Below, one piece after another: positions 18,209 through 28,762 of a DNA stretch of 64,000 nucleotides (within the stretch, counting starts at the first letter, position 1; the number at the start of each line of letters is the position of its first letter). Both the position numbers and the translations under genes were made by a program. The notes beneath the pieces were generated by a model that saw only the letters and a program-made list of their open reading frames with translations, made no database searches and was not told the origin of the DNA. Origin of the DNA: Terriglobales bacterium (GTDB lineage: Bacteria; Acidobacteriota; Terriglobia; Terriglobales; Acidobacteriaceae); assembly GCA_035487355.1 (NCBI GenBank), contig DATHMF010000026.1, positions 28,325 to 92,324 of the forward strand, given 5' to 3'.

Positions 18209-21425
<3,217 letters not shown>

Positions 21426-21426
<1 letters not shown>

Positions 21427-21452
21427 CGCAAACTTGAAAGCTTGCGTTTTAA
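21426..21452 (+). terminator. Probable rho-independent terminator of gyrB
   Basis: ACGCAAACTT and AAGCTTGCGT pair with one mismatch, followed by TTTTAAT; the hairpin starts at the last base of the gyrB stop codon. Confidence 0.55.
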
Positions 21453-21468
21453 TCAAAGTTTTCAAGTT

Positions 21469-21507
21469 AGTTCTCAGTTCCCGGTTCTCAGTTCTCAGTT
21501 TTCAGGA
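21469..21507 (+). repeat. TTCTCAGT tandem word repeat
   Basis: Four or five imperfect copies of GTTCTCAGTT-like words in the gap after gyrB; a similar stretch recurs at 22533-22560 upstream of the FKBP gene. These are dispersed intergenic words, probably non-coding. Confidence 0.6.
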
Positions 21508-21558
21508 AAAGCAAACCCGCAGTCGTTAGTCCCCGGAAACCAAACAACGCTCTTGACC

Positions 21559-21580
21559 AAGTGTTCTTCGAGGAACACTT
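21559..21580. repeat. Near-perfect 22-base palindrome between convergent genes
   Basis: AAGTGTTC and GAACACTT arms flank TTCGAG, followed on the plus strand by TTCT. It sits between the convergent gyrB and FKBP genes and could slow transcription from either side, although T-runs are weak. Confidence 0.45.
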
Positions 21581-21654
21581 TCTGGAACAAGGGATCCTCA
21601 GCCTTTGTTCTGAGCAAGATTTAACACAAAGTGCTGACGGATACCCCCGGGCAC

Positions 21655-22479
21655 TTATTTTTTGGCCTCGATGGAAACCAGCTCGACGTCAAAAATGAGG
21701 GTGGAACTCGGCGGGATGCCCCGGGTACCGTTTTCTCCGTACGCGAGGTTCCCTGGAATATAGAGTTGCCACTTTGATCCCACGGGCATGAGTTGAAGGG
21801 CTTCGGTCCAGCCTTTAATGACTCCGCTGACAGGAAAGCTGATGGGGTGACCATACTTAGATGAGCTGTCAAATTCCGTACCATCGAGAAAGGTGCCCCG
21901 GTAGTTGCAGGACACCGTGTCACCCGCAGTTGGCTTGGGGCCAGTGCCCTGGGTCAGTACCTTGTATTGCAATCCGCTGGGTAGAGTGACTACGCCCTGC
22001 TTGCTTTTGTTGGCTGCAAGAAATGCGTCGCCATTTTTTTTGTTGGTGTCGCCCATCTGCTTTAACTGCTCCTGCTGTTTGGCGCTCATCTGAGCTTGCA
22101 ACTGCATCAGCGTAGCCTGGATTTCTTCGTCGGTCATCAGGGCCTTGCCTCCAGCCAGCCCATCTTTCAGGCCACGTGAAACAAGAACCGGATCAACATC
22201 CAGCGACTGATGGTGCAGGCCCTTTCCCAAGTTGATACCAATGGCATAGCTGGTCTTGGCTTTCTGAGTGCTTAACAACGGACTCGAGTGGGCCGTACCT
22301 GCTGGAGCGGCTTTTGCCGTCGAATGGATCCGGGTTTTGGCTGTCGAAGATGTCTGGGGCTTGGCTGCTGGGGCCGCTGAGTTGTTTGTGGTGGCTGAGT
22401 TTTGGGCCACGGCAGGCCCGGCTTCAAAAGCGGTTGCGAATACCAGAATGCACGCGAATGCTAACGCAGATTTTTTCAT
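21655..22479 (-). CDS. Exported FKBP-type peptidyl-prolyl isomerase
   Basis: A 274-residue periplasmic protein-folding enzyme of the Mip/FkpA class. The signal peptide is residues 1-25 (ending AVA|Q). A Ser/Thr/Ala-rich spacer, an FKBP_N dimerisation region (KTSYAIGINLGKGLHHQ, then a helix rich in Gln/Met/Lys) and a C-terminal FKBP domain follow. The FKBP core shows SGLQYKVLTQGTG, GTFLDGTEFDSS, PVSGVIKGWTEALQLMPVGS and IPGNLAYGENG, with the conserved Tyr, Phe, Asp, Val-Ile and Trp pocket residues. Full length; the start ATG is well placed for the signal peptide. Confidence 0.93.
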   Translation of the reverse strand: MKKSALAFACILVFATAFEAGPAVAQNSATTNNSAAPAAKPQTSSTAKTRIHSTAKAAPAGTAHSSPLLSTQKAKTSYAIGINLGKGLHHQSLDVDPVLVSRGLKDGLAGGKALMTDEEIQATLMQLQAQMSAKQQEQLKQMGDTNKKNGDAFLAANKSKQGVVTLPSGLQYKVLTQGTGPKPTAGDTVSCNYRGTFLDGTEFDSSSKYGHPISFPVSGVIKGWTEALQLMPVGSKWQLYIPGNLAYGENGTRGIPPSSTLIFDVELVSIEAKK

Positions 22480-22506
22480 TAAGCCATTCTACTAGGAAAC
22501 TGCTTA

Positions 22507-22533
22507 CCGCGGATTTCACGGATCACGCGGATT
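22507..22533. repeat. Dispersed repeat, family A
   Basis: CCGCGGATTTCACGGATCAC plus GCGGATT. Related copies occur at 33974-34002, 51747-51790, 52231-52272, 55228-55260 and 63325-63357. Confidence 0.7.
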
Positions 22534-22709
22534 ATCAGTCCTCAGTTCTCAGTTCTTAATTGCCCTGCGGGGCCAGAAAAATGATATCCGCCAATAAGAT
22601 TGAGAATTCAAGTAGTCGAGTTCGCATGTTCATTTGTTCCTTCTATTAAAAGAAACTGTTCGCACAATCCCACACCCACTTCGCGGGGGGCGTCCAAATC
22701 GGTGTGCAG

Positions 22710-23174
22710 TTATTTTTTCGTTTTCTTCTTTCTATCCCTATATAAGGTTTCAAGCAGGTATTTTACCGAGGCGCATTCCTGGATTACGGCATCGAGTTTA
22801 GGCACAGTTATGTGCAATTCGCGTTCTTCCACAACTCCATCCGCGAGCGTATTAGCGATGCTTTCCAGCGCTGCGCCAACGTCTTTGACGAGCTTGGAAA
22901 CAATCAAGAGCTCTTTTTCGGAGGTGGTCCGCGGATCCGGGACCTTGAAGGCCACTCTGCCGGCCTGAGACTCGAGGCAATCAAGCGCTTCGTAGTTCTT
23001 TAGAAGCACACAGATTCGGGGCAGGATGTAGGCCGGAACATGGCGGTCTCCGCGAAGCCAATACATTAAAGAGCGGTAACTGATGCCAAGTTGCTGCGCC
23101 AACAACCGAACATCGTATTCGGCCTTGGTTTCGACCACTTGGCTGAGGACTGAAGGCAAAGTCTTGGCAGGCAC
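22710..23174 (-). CDS. Helix-turn-helix transcriptional regulator
   Basis: A 154-residue cytosolic protein. Residues 20-60 form a helix-turn-helix (AEYDVRLLAQQLGISYRSLM, then YWLRGDRHVPAYILPRICVL), resembling lambda Cro/C1-like or phage CII/CP76-like regulators. The C-terminal half is helical and ends in a lysine cluster. The GTG at 23174 is chosen because GGAG lies seven bases upstream; a TTG at 23180 would be too close to it. The gene is divergent from the SPFH-polyamine operon across 245 bases that contain repeated TTCAAAA half-sites, so it is a good candidate regulator of itself and that operon (inference). There are no other phage genes nearby. Confidence 0.72.
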   Translation of the reverse strand: MPAKTLPSVLSQVVETKAEYDVRLLAQQLGISYRSLMYWLRGDRHVPAYILPRICVLLKNYEALDCLESQAGRVAFKVPDPRTTSEKELLIVSKLVKDVGAALESIANTLADGVVEERELHITVPKLDAVIQECASVKYLLETLYRDRKKKTKK

Positions 23175-23201
23175 AGGCAAGCTCCGTCCTGAAATATTTT
23201 T

Positions 23202-23247
23202 CAGTTCAAAAGAACATTGTCAGTTCAAAATTGGCGTCATTTTGAAC
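23202..23247. promoter_or_regulatory. Candidate operator: repeated GTTCAAAA half-sites
   Basis: CAGTTCAAAA occurs twice (23202-23211, 23221-23230). GTTCAAAAGAAC at 23204-23215 is itself an inverted repeat of GTTC. GTTCAAAA (23223-23230) faces TTTTGAAC (23240-23247) across nine bases. The cluster lies 28 bases upstream of the regulator start and between it and the divergent operon. Confidence 0.55.
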
Positions 23248-23331
23248 AGTGAAAGTGCCCATTGTAACTGACTTGCGCGGTTTCCCTGTAGCGGCTTTAA
23301 TGTTGGCAGTACGGCAGTTTAGAAATTGAAA

Positions 23332-23365
23332 TTGCACCGGACCTGCTGAGTGCTATGCTTAGCAG
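23332..23365 (+). promoter_or_regulatory. Candidate promoter of the SPFH-polyamine operon
   Basis: TTGCAC (23332-23337), 16 bases, then TATGCT (23354-23359) preceded by TGC, an extended -10. The -10 is embedded in the imperfect inverted repeat CTGCTGAG-tgctatg-CTTAGCAG (23343-23365), which could be a second binding site. Confidence 0.4.
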
Positions 23366-23419
23366 CCGGCATTGCGCACAACAACCATAGCTTTTGTGAA
23401 TGGAAGAGCAGGTGCTCCT

Positions 23420-24400
23420 ATGACGTTGCGTGAATTCCTCACCAAGCAGTTCATTGATGTTATTGATTGGGTCGAGCCGGAAGACGGATTGCTGGCCTAC
23501 CGGTATCCGATGCAGGACCGTGAGATCCAGAACGGGGGCAAGCTTACGGTACGCGACTCGCAGATGGCGGTGTTCGTCAACGAAGGAAAGATCGCCGACG
23601 TTTTTGCGCCCGGCCTGTACACGCTGACCACACACACATTGCCCATTCTCACTTACCTCATGAACTGGGACAAAGCGTTCCAGTCGCCCTTTAAATCAGA
23701 CGTCTATTTCTTCTCGACCCGGTTGCAGACCGATGAGCACTGGGGCACGCAAAACCCGATTACGATCCGCGACAAGGAGTTCGGTGCAGTGCGGCTGCGC
23801 GGCTTCGGCATTTATGCGTATCACATCAGCGATCCCAAGGTTTTTTATACGAAAGTGAGCGGCACGCGTGATGTTTACCACGTGGCTGACCTGGAAGGAC
23901 AACTGCGGAACAGCATTATCGGCCGGTTGACTGATACATTCGCGAACAGCCAGGTCGCATTCCTGGACATGGCGGCCAACCAAGTGGCGCTTTCGCAGAA
24001 AATTGCCGAACAAGCGAAGCCCATGTTTGCAGATCTTGGACTTGGCCTCGACAGCTTTGTGGTGGAAAACCTTTCGCTTCCCGATGAGTTGCAGAAAATT
24101 CTCGACCAGCGCATTGGCATGAACATGGTGGGCGACATGGGACGCTACACAAAGTTCCAAGTCGCGCAATCCATTCCCATCGCAGCCGCCAATGAAGGCG
24201 GCGGGGCGGGATTGGGGGCCGGCCTGGGCGCGGGAATTGCCATGGGACAGGTGATGATGGGCGCCATGAAGCCTGAAGAACAAGCTTCTGGAGCAGGCGC
24301 TGCTGTGACAGCGGCTGACTCAAAGTTCTGCATCAACTGCGGCAAGCCGATTCCGAAAAGCAGCAAATTTTGCCCAGAGTGCGGGAACACGCAACAATAG
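23420..24400 (+). CDS. SPFH-domain protein with C-terminal zinc ribbon (YdjI-like)
   Basis: A 326-residue protein of the SPFH/virion-core-like group typified by Bacillus YdjI. The N-terminus (MTLREFLTKQFIDVIDWVEP) and the FVNEGKIADVFAPGLYTLTT block belong to the SPFH fold, which forms membrane-associated rings or scaffolds. A Gly-rich helix-breaking segment (GAGLGAGLGAGIAMG) links to a C-terminal zinc ribbon, CINCG...CPECG. There is no signal peptide. The start at 23420 is preferred over 23372 because it matches the family start and has AGGT upstream. First gene of the operon. In Bacillus, YdjI-type proteins recruit or partner membrane-stress proteins of the PspA system; that role here is inference. 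Confidence 0.85.
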   Translation: MTLREFLTKQFIDVIDWVEPEDGLLAYRYPMQDREIQNGGKLTVRDSQMAVFVNEGKIADVFAPGLYTLTTHTLPILTYLMNWDKAFQSPFKSDVYFFSTRLQTDEHWGTQNPITIRDKEFGAVRLRGFGIYAYHISDPKVFYTKVSGTRDVYHVADLEGQLRNSIIGRLTDTFANSQVAFLDMAANQVALSQKIAEQAKPMFADLGLGLDSFVVENLSLPDELQKILDQRIGMNMVGDMGRYTKFQVAQSIPIAAANEGGGAGLGAGLGAGIAMGQVMMGAMKPEEQASGAGAAVTAADSKFCINCGKPIPKSSKFCPECGNTQQ

Positions 24401-24415
24401 AGCACCACAAACGAT

Positions 24416-24832
24416 ATGAACGGAATTGAATGGGTTGTTGAGGCGTATGGCTGCTCCCCGGACTCACTGCGCGAGCTGGCGGCCTTACGCGCCCTATTCG
24501 ATGAAATCATACGCGAACTAGATCTGCGGCCGATTGGCGAAACCAACTGGCACCAGTTTCCCGGCACCGGCGGCGTCACCGGCCTGTGCCTGCTTTCTGA
24601 ATCGCACCTGGCGTGCCATACCTTTCCTGAATTCGGCTCACTGTGCCTGAATGTTTTCTGTTGCCGTCCGCGAGCCGACTGGGATTTTGACGCAAACTTG
24701 AAGCAGATGTTTTCTGCTTCATCGGTTTGTGTTCGGAGAATGTTGCGTCCCTACGTCTCCCCTAACCAGGAAACATTACAAGAGCGGGCCGAACGCATTT
24801 TGAATCTGGCGAGGCGAGGCGCTCGGCGATGA
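24416..24832 (+). CDS. speD: S-adenosylmethionine decarboxylase proenzyme
   Basis: A 138-residue pyruvoyl enzyme of the short bacterial (class 1B) type that makes decarboxylated SAM, the aminopropyl donor for spermidine. The proenzyme cleaves itself at the Glu62-Ser63 bond in SESHLACHTFPE; Ser63 becomes the pyruvoyl group, and the conserved His in the same motif is present. The FCC segment at 81-83 provides the catalytic cysteine. It lies 15 bases after the SPFH gene and overlaps the next gene by four bases (ATGA), so translation is coupled. The unusually Cys-rich core and a long basic C-terminus (ILNLARRGARR) differ from typical SpeD. Confidence 0.88.
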   Translation: MNGIEWVVEAYGCSPDSLRELAALRALFDEIIRELDLRPIGETNWHQFPGTGGVTGLCLLSESHLACHTFPEFGSLCLNVFCCRPRADWDFDANLKQMFSASSVCVRRMLRPYVSPNQETLQERAERILNLARRGARR

Positions 24833-25461
24833 CACATCCGGTAAGCACCTGCCCAAACTGCGGCGCCAAGATCACGTTCCGTTGGTCGAGCAGTGTGCAA
24901 ACCGTATGTGAATATTGCAAATCCATCCTGATTCGCACGGACCTCGACCTGAAGAAGGTCGGTATCGTGGCCGACCTGCCGGTAGACAGCTCGCCTATCC
25001 AAATGGGAAGCGAAGGCATTTATGCCAAGGGGGCGTTTGTAGTCGCCGGACGAATTATCTACGAGTACGAGCTGGGCACGTGGAATGAGTGGCACATCAT
25101 TTTTAATAACGGAAGCAGTCAATGGCTTTCAGACGCGCAGAATGAATACGTGGTCACCATGGCCGTAGAGGGACGCAAACTCCCGGCGGAGAAAGAAGTC
25201 AAAGTCAACCAGCATTACGTGTGGGACAACGTGCACTACACCGTGAGCACCATCACCAAGGCCCATTTCCGCGGCGTGGAAGGCGAACTTCCATTTCAAT
25301 GCTGGGACAAAGAAGATGCCACATTCGTTGACCTGCGCTCGGAGACAGGTAATTTCGCCACTCTCGACTACGGCGACGAACAGCCAGCACTCTACTGCGG
25401 CAAGGCTGTAGAATTCGAAGACTTGCACATGAAAAATCTGCGAAGTTTCGAGGGATGGTGA
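24829..25461 (+). CDS. DUF4178 protein with N-terminal zinc ribbon
   Basis: A 210-residue soluble protein. A zinc ribbon at the N-terminus uses Cys8, Cys11, Cys27 and Cys30 (CPNC...CEYC). The rest matches DUF4178, a beta-rich domain seen in bacterial operons with SPFH, PspA, DUF350 and polyamine genes: YEYELGTWNEWHIIFNNGSS, then WLSDAQNEYVV. The biochemical role is unknown. The start overlaps the speD stop by four bases, and the end overlaps the start of the next, longer DUF4178 protein. The pair probably acts together, with this one as the soluble partner. Confidence 0.82.
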   Translation: MTHPVSTCPNCGAKITFRWSSSVQTVCEYCKSILIRTDLDLKKVGIVADLPVDSSPIQMGSEGIYAKGAFVVAGRIIYEYELGTWNEWHIIFNNGSSQWLSDAQNEYVVTMAVEGRKLPAEKEVKVNQHYVWDNVHYTVSTITKAHFRGVEGELPFQCWDKEDATFVDLRSETGNFATLDYGDEQPALYCGKAVEFEDLHMKNLRSFEGW

Positions 25462-26828
25462 TGAACCCTGACGCGCCAGGCCTACCCAAACCCGCGGTTC
25501 CCAGGGTCAAAGCCTTAAACTGCCCTGGCTGCGGGGCCTCGCTGATGGTGAGGTCCTTTGACCAGGCGGTCACAATTGTTTGCAGCAGTTGCCATTCGAT
25601 TCTGGATGCCAAAGATCCCAACCTAAAAATATTGCAGCAATTCAAACTGATCGAAGGCTCAGATGTACCGCTGATTCCGCTGGGCACGCGTGGGACCATA
25701 CGAGGAACGCAATACGAAGTGATTGGGTTCCAACGGCGCACCATTCACGTGGATGGAATACCGTATAGCTGGCACGAGTATCTGCTGTTCAATCCTTACA
25801 AAGGGTTCCGTTACCTGACCGAATATGACGGGCATTGGAACGACGTGAGCACGCTTAGATCATTGCCCAATGTGGACAACGATACGCAAATCACGGTCAG
25901 GTATCTAGGAGAGACGTATAAACATTTCCAGACGGCGCAGGCGGCCACAACTTTTGTGCTGGGCGAGTTTCCCTGGCAAGTTCGCGTGGGCGAAAGCGCA
26001 ACCGTCACGGACTACGTTTCCCCTCCGCGCGTGCTCTCTTGTGAACGGATGCAGAAGGAAGCAACGTGGTCCATGGGTGAGTACGTCACCGGCCAATATA
26101 TCTGGAAGGCATTTGGATTGGCCGGGGACCCGCCGGAGCCGATTGGAGTCTACGAGAACCAACCCTCGCCGCTGAGCGCAAGCACAACTGCAATCTGGAC
26201 TGCCTTCGGTATTTTCTTCGTGTGCATGATCATTATGATCGTCGCTTTTTATGGAACCGCCGGGCAACAACCGGTGCTTCAGCATTCCTATACTTTCGAC
26301 CCCAATACATCCCCTGAGGAAGCGTCTTTCGTCAGCGATGAATTTCAACTGAAGGGACGCACCTCGGACGTGGAAGTCCAGACCAGCACGGACGTCAACA
26401 ACAACTGGATTTATGTGAATTACGCGCTGATCAACGAGGACACAGGACAAGCCTACGACTTCGGCCGGGAAATAAGCTACTACCACGGATATGACGAAGA
26501 CGGCTCCTGGTCGGAAGGGGACTCACAAGACACCGCGGTGGTGGGCAGTGTGCCTCCGGGAAACTACTACCTGCGGGTCGAGCCGGAATCAGACCGGGGA
26601 AACGGGCCCATCTCTTACACGGTCAGCCTGAAACGCGATGTACCCCAAATAAGCTTCTTCGGATTGGCGATCGCCGCTCTTATTGTTCCGGCCGGCCTGA
26701 TTACATGGCGCTCGATGAACTTTGAGCATCTGCGCTGGGCGGAAAGCGACTACGGATCATCAGGAGATGACGATGACAGCGACAGTTCATCTTCTAAGGA
26801 TGATGACGACGATAAAGACGTGATTTAA
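25461..26828 (+). CDS. Membrane DUF4178 protein with zinc ribbon and ectodomain
   Basis: A 455-residue protein. The N-terminal zinc ribbon (CPGC at 21-24, CSSC at 41-44) is followed by a DUF4178 domain (GIPYSWHEYLLFNPYKGFRY). A membrane helix at about 244-264 (IWTAFGIFFVCMIIMIVAFY), an Ig-like extracytoplasmic beta domain of about 130 residues, a second helix (FFGLAIAALIVPAGLITW) and an acidic cytoplasmic tail of alternating Asp and Ser come next. The start is ATG at 25461, sharing one base with the upstream stop and with AGGG six bases upstream; an ATG at 25455 is also possible. It links the cytoplasmic zinc-ribbon side of the system to the cell surface. Confidence 0.8.
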   Translation: MNPDAPGLPKPAVPRVKALNCPGCGASLMVRSFDQAVTIVCSSCHSILDAKDPNLKILQQFKLIEGSDVPLIPLGTRGTIRGTQYEVIGFQRRTIHVDGIPYSWHEYLLFNPYKGFRYLTEYDGHWNDVSTLRSLPNVDNDTQITVRYLGETYKHFQTAQAATTFVLGEFPWQVRVGESATVTDYVSPPRVLSCERMQKEATWSMGEYVTGQYIWKAFGLAGDPPEPIGVYENQPSPLSASTTAIWTAFGIFFVCMIIMIVAFYGTAGQQPVLQHSYTFDPNTSPEEASFVSDEFQLKGRTSDVEVQTSTDVNNNWIYVNYALINEDTGQAYDFGREISYYHGYDEDGSWSEGDSQDTAVVGSVPPGNYYLRVEPESDRGNGPISYTVSLKRDVPQISFFGLAIAALIVPAGLITWRSMNFEHLRWAESDYGSSGDDDDSDSSSSKDDDDDKDVI

Positions 26829-26862
26829 AACTTTGAGCCTTGGGGCTGGAGGATGAATAAGA

Positions 26863-27048
26863 ATGATCGGCAGATTGTACATGGTCTATGGAGTTATCGT
26901 GCTGGCAGCACTGAGCATGGCCGAGTATCGTGGATGGAGTCTCATGTCGGCAAACGAGATTAAGAACGTTCCCAAATCGGTCCGCGACAATCCGGGCTCT
27001 TATCGTTCGGTTTACAGCAGCTACCACCATTACACCGGAGGAAAGTGA
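26863..27048 (+). CDS. Small single-pass membrane protein of the polyamine operon
   Basis: A 61-residue protein: one N-terminal hydrophobic helix (RLYMVYGVIVLAALSMAEY) and a Ser/Tyr/Lys-rich soluble segment ending YHHYTGGK. GGAGG lies 10 bases upstream of the ATG. It sits two bases before the DUF350 start and is surely in the operon. The composition recalls the small secreted proteins next to DUF350 in other bacteria, but no homology can be claimed by eye. Confidence 0.65.
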   Translation: MIGRLYMVYGVIVLAALSMAEYRGWSLMSANEIKNVPKSVRDNPGSYRSVYSSYHHYTGGK

Positions 27049-27049
27049 G

Positions 27050-27262
27050 ATGAATCTTATCCCCATCAGCAACATCGTGAATGCAATTGTATTCGCGTTT
27101 CTCGGGATCCTGGTTTTTACCATCGCATTCGTCGTTTTGGACAAGCTGACACCTTATCACCTGTGGAAGGAAGTTGTGCAAGAGCACAACATCGCGCTGG
27201 CGATCCTGGTGGGAGCACTCTCCATTGGAATCTGCATCATCATTGCGGCCGCGGTGCACTAG
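27050..27262 (+). CDS. DUF350 (YjfL-like) membrane protein
   Basis: A 70-residue protein with two membrane helices (IVNAIVFAFLGILVFTIAFV and the C-terminal LAILVGALSIGICIIIAAAV) joined by a short loop with WKEVVQEHN. This is one DUF350 unit; many DUF350 proteins carry two. The ATG has GAGGAAAG just upstream. In Enterobacteria, DUF350 YjfL sits with a PspA homologue and a glutathionylspermidine-synthetase-like ligase (the yjf operon), so a membrane-polyamine link is recurrent. The spermidine synthase gene begins three bases after this stop. Confidence 0.82.
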   Translation: MNLIPISNIVNAIVFAFLGILVFTIAFVVLDKLTPYHLWKEVVQEHNIALAILVGALSIGICIIIAAAVH

Positions 27263-27265
27263 GGC

Positions 27266-28762
27266 TTGGCGATCTTACTGTTCATCTCGATTCTCCTCAT
27301 CGCCGCCTGCGGGCTGGTTTATGAGCTGATTGCAGGCACGCTCGCCAGTTATCTGCTGGGCGACAGCGTCTGGCAGTTCTCGACGATCATTGGCAGCTAT
27401 CTGTTCGCCATGGGGATCGGGAGCGCCCTCTCACGCTATATCCAGCGGGGATTGGTTTACCGGTTCATTTGGATCGAATTAATGGTGGGCGTGGTCGGCG
27501 GCTTCTCGGCAGCAATTTTGTTTCTCGCCTTCGCCTATACACAGGGATTTCAGCTCATCCTGTATGCGATTGTCGTGGTCGTGGGAGTGCTGGTCGGCCT
27601 GGAAATCCCTTTGCTGATGCGGATCATTCGCGGCCGGTACCATTTTCGCGAAGTCGTGGCCCACGTGCTGACCTTCGATTACCTCGGGGCCCTGGGAGCC
27701 TCCCTGCTGTTTCCCATCATCCTCGTACCCCGGCTGGGCCTGGTGCGCTCCGCCATGCTGTTTGGAATTATCAATGGACTGGTCGCCCTGTGGGGCACGT
27801 TTCTTTTCTCTTCTCAACTGGCCCGGACGCGGGTCTTGCGCTGGGCGTGTGTCTTCGTACTTTGCGGCCTGAGTGTTGGCATGGTGGAAGCGAAGAAGAT
27901 CACAGCCGTCGCCGAAGACAATATCTACGCCGACGAAATCATTTTCGCCCGCGATACCCGCTACCAGCACATTGTTCTTACCAAATGGAAAGACGACATC
28001 CGTTTGTTCCTCAACAGCCACCTGCAATTCAGCTCGCGCGATGAATATCGCTATCACGAAGCGCTGATTCATCCGGGACTCTCTGCGGTCCCCGCGCCAA
28101 GACACGTGCTCGTGCTCGGAGGCGGCGATGGCTTGGCGGTGCGCGAAATATTGAAGTACCCGCAGGTCGAGGACGTTACCCTGGTTGATCTTGATCCGGA
28201 GATGACCAGGCTGTTCTCCAGTCACGCCATGCTGATCGCGCTTAATCAGAAATCATTTCTTTCACCGCGCGTGCATATCATCAACGCAGATGCATTTCCA
28301 TGGATTGATTCGAACAGCAACAGCTACGACTTCATTGTGGTGGATTTTCCTGACCCGACGAACTACTCGCTGGGCAAACTGTATACAACGGCGTTCTACA
28401 AGGGAGTGGCACGCCACCTCAGCGCGCAGGGCATTATGGTCGTGCAGAGCACCTCGCCCATGTTTTCACGCGACTCTTACTGGTGCATCGTGGAGACGCT
28501 GAAACAGACGGGGCTGCATGTTTATCCTTATCACGTGTACGTTCCGTCTTTCGGCGAGTGGGGGTTTGCCATGGCGTCGAGCAACGAGTATACGCCGCCT
28601 AAATCATTGCCCTCGGGATTGCGCTTCGTTACAACTGCCGGCCTGCCTTCCCTGTTCGATTTTCCGCCGGACATGGCCCCGATGCCCATGCCTCCGAACC
28701 GCCTCAACGATCAAGTGCTCATACGCGCTTACGATGAGGACTGGAAGGACATCAGTCATTGA
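27266..28762 (+). CDS. speE: Membrane-embedded spermidine synthase (polyamine aminopropyltransferase)
   Basis: A 498-residue two-part protein. Residues 1-205 are six or seven membrane helices with the short polar loops of the SpeE-associated membrane domain. Residues about 235-470 are a spermidine-synthase domain: QFSSRDEYRYHEALIHP, GGGDG at 285-289 (decarboxylated-SAM binding), LVDLDP, NADAF and VVDFPDPTNYSLGKLYTTAF with Asp360 and Asp363 at the catalytic aspartate region. It transfers an aminopropyl group from decarboxylated SAM, supplied by the operon's SpeD, to a diamine or polyamine. The start is TTG at 27266, three bases after the DUF350 stop; no better start is visible, and the first helix begins at once. 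The acceptor amine is not shown by the sequence. Confidence 0.85.
   Translation: MAILLFISILLIAACGLVYELIAGTLASYLLGDSVWQFSTIIGSYLFAMGIGSALSRYIQRGLVYRFIWIELMVGVVGGFSAAILFLAFAYTQGFQLILYAIVVVVGVLVGLEIPLLMRIIRGRYHFREVVAHVLTFDYLGALGASLLFPIILVPRLGLVRSAMLFGIINGLVALWGTFLFSSQLARTRVLRWACVFVLCGLSVGMVEAKKITAVAEDNIYADEIIFARDTRYQHIVLTKWKDDIRLFLNSHLQFSSRDEYRYHEALIHPGLSAVPAPRHVLVLGGGDGLAVREILKYPQVEDVTLVDLDPEMTRLFSSHAMLIALNQKSFLSPRVHIINADAFPWIDSNSNSYDFIVVDFPDPTNYSLGKLYTTAFYKGVARHLSAQGIMVVQSTSPMFSRDSYWCIVETLKQTGLHVYPYHVYVPSFGEWGFAMASSNEYTPPKSLPSGLRFVTTAGLPSLFDFPPDMAPMPMPPNRLNDQVLIRAYDEDWKDISH

Noticed and set aside
22710..23174. A prophage, suggested by a CII/CP76-like regulator
   Set aside because: No integrase, structural or lysis genes nearby; the neighbour is a metabolic operon.
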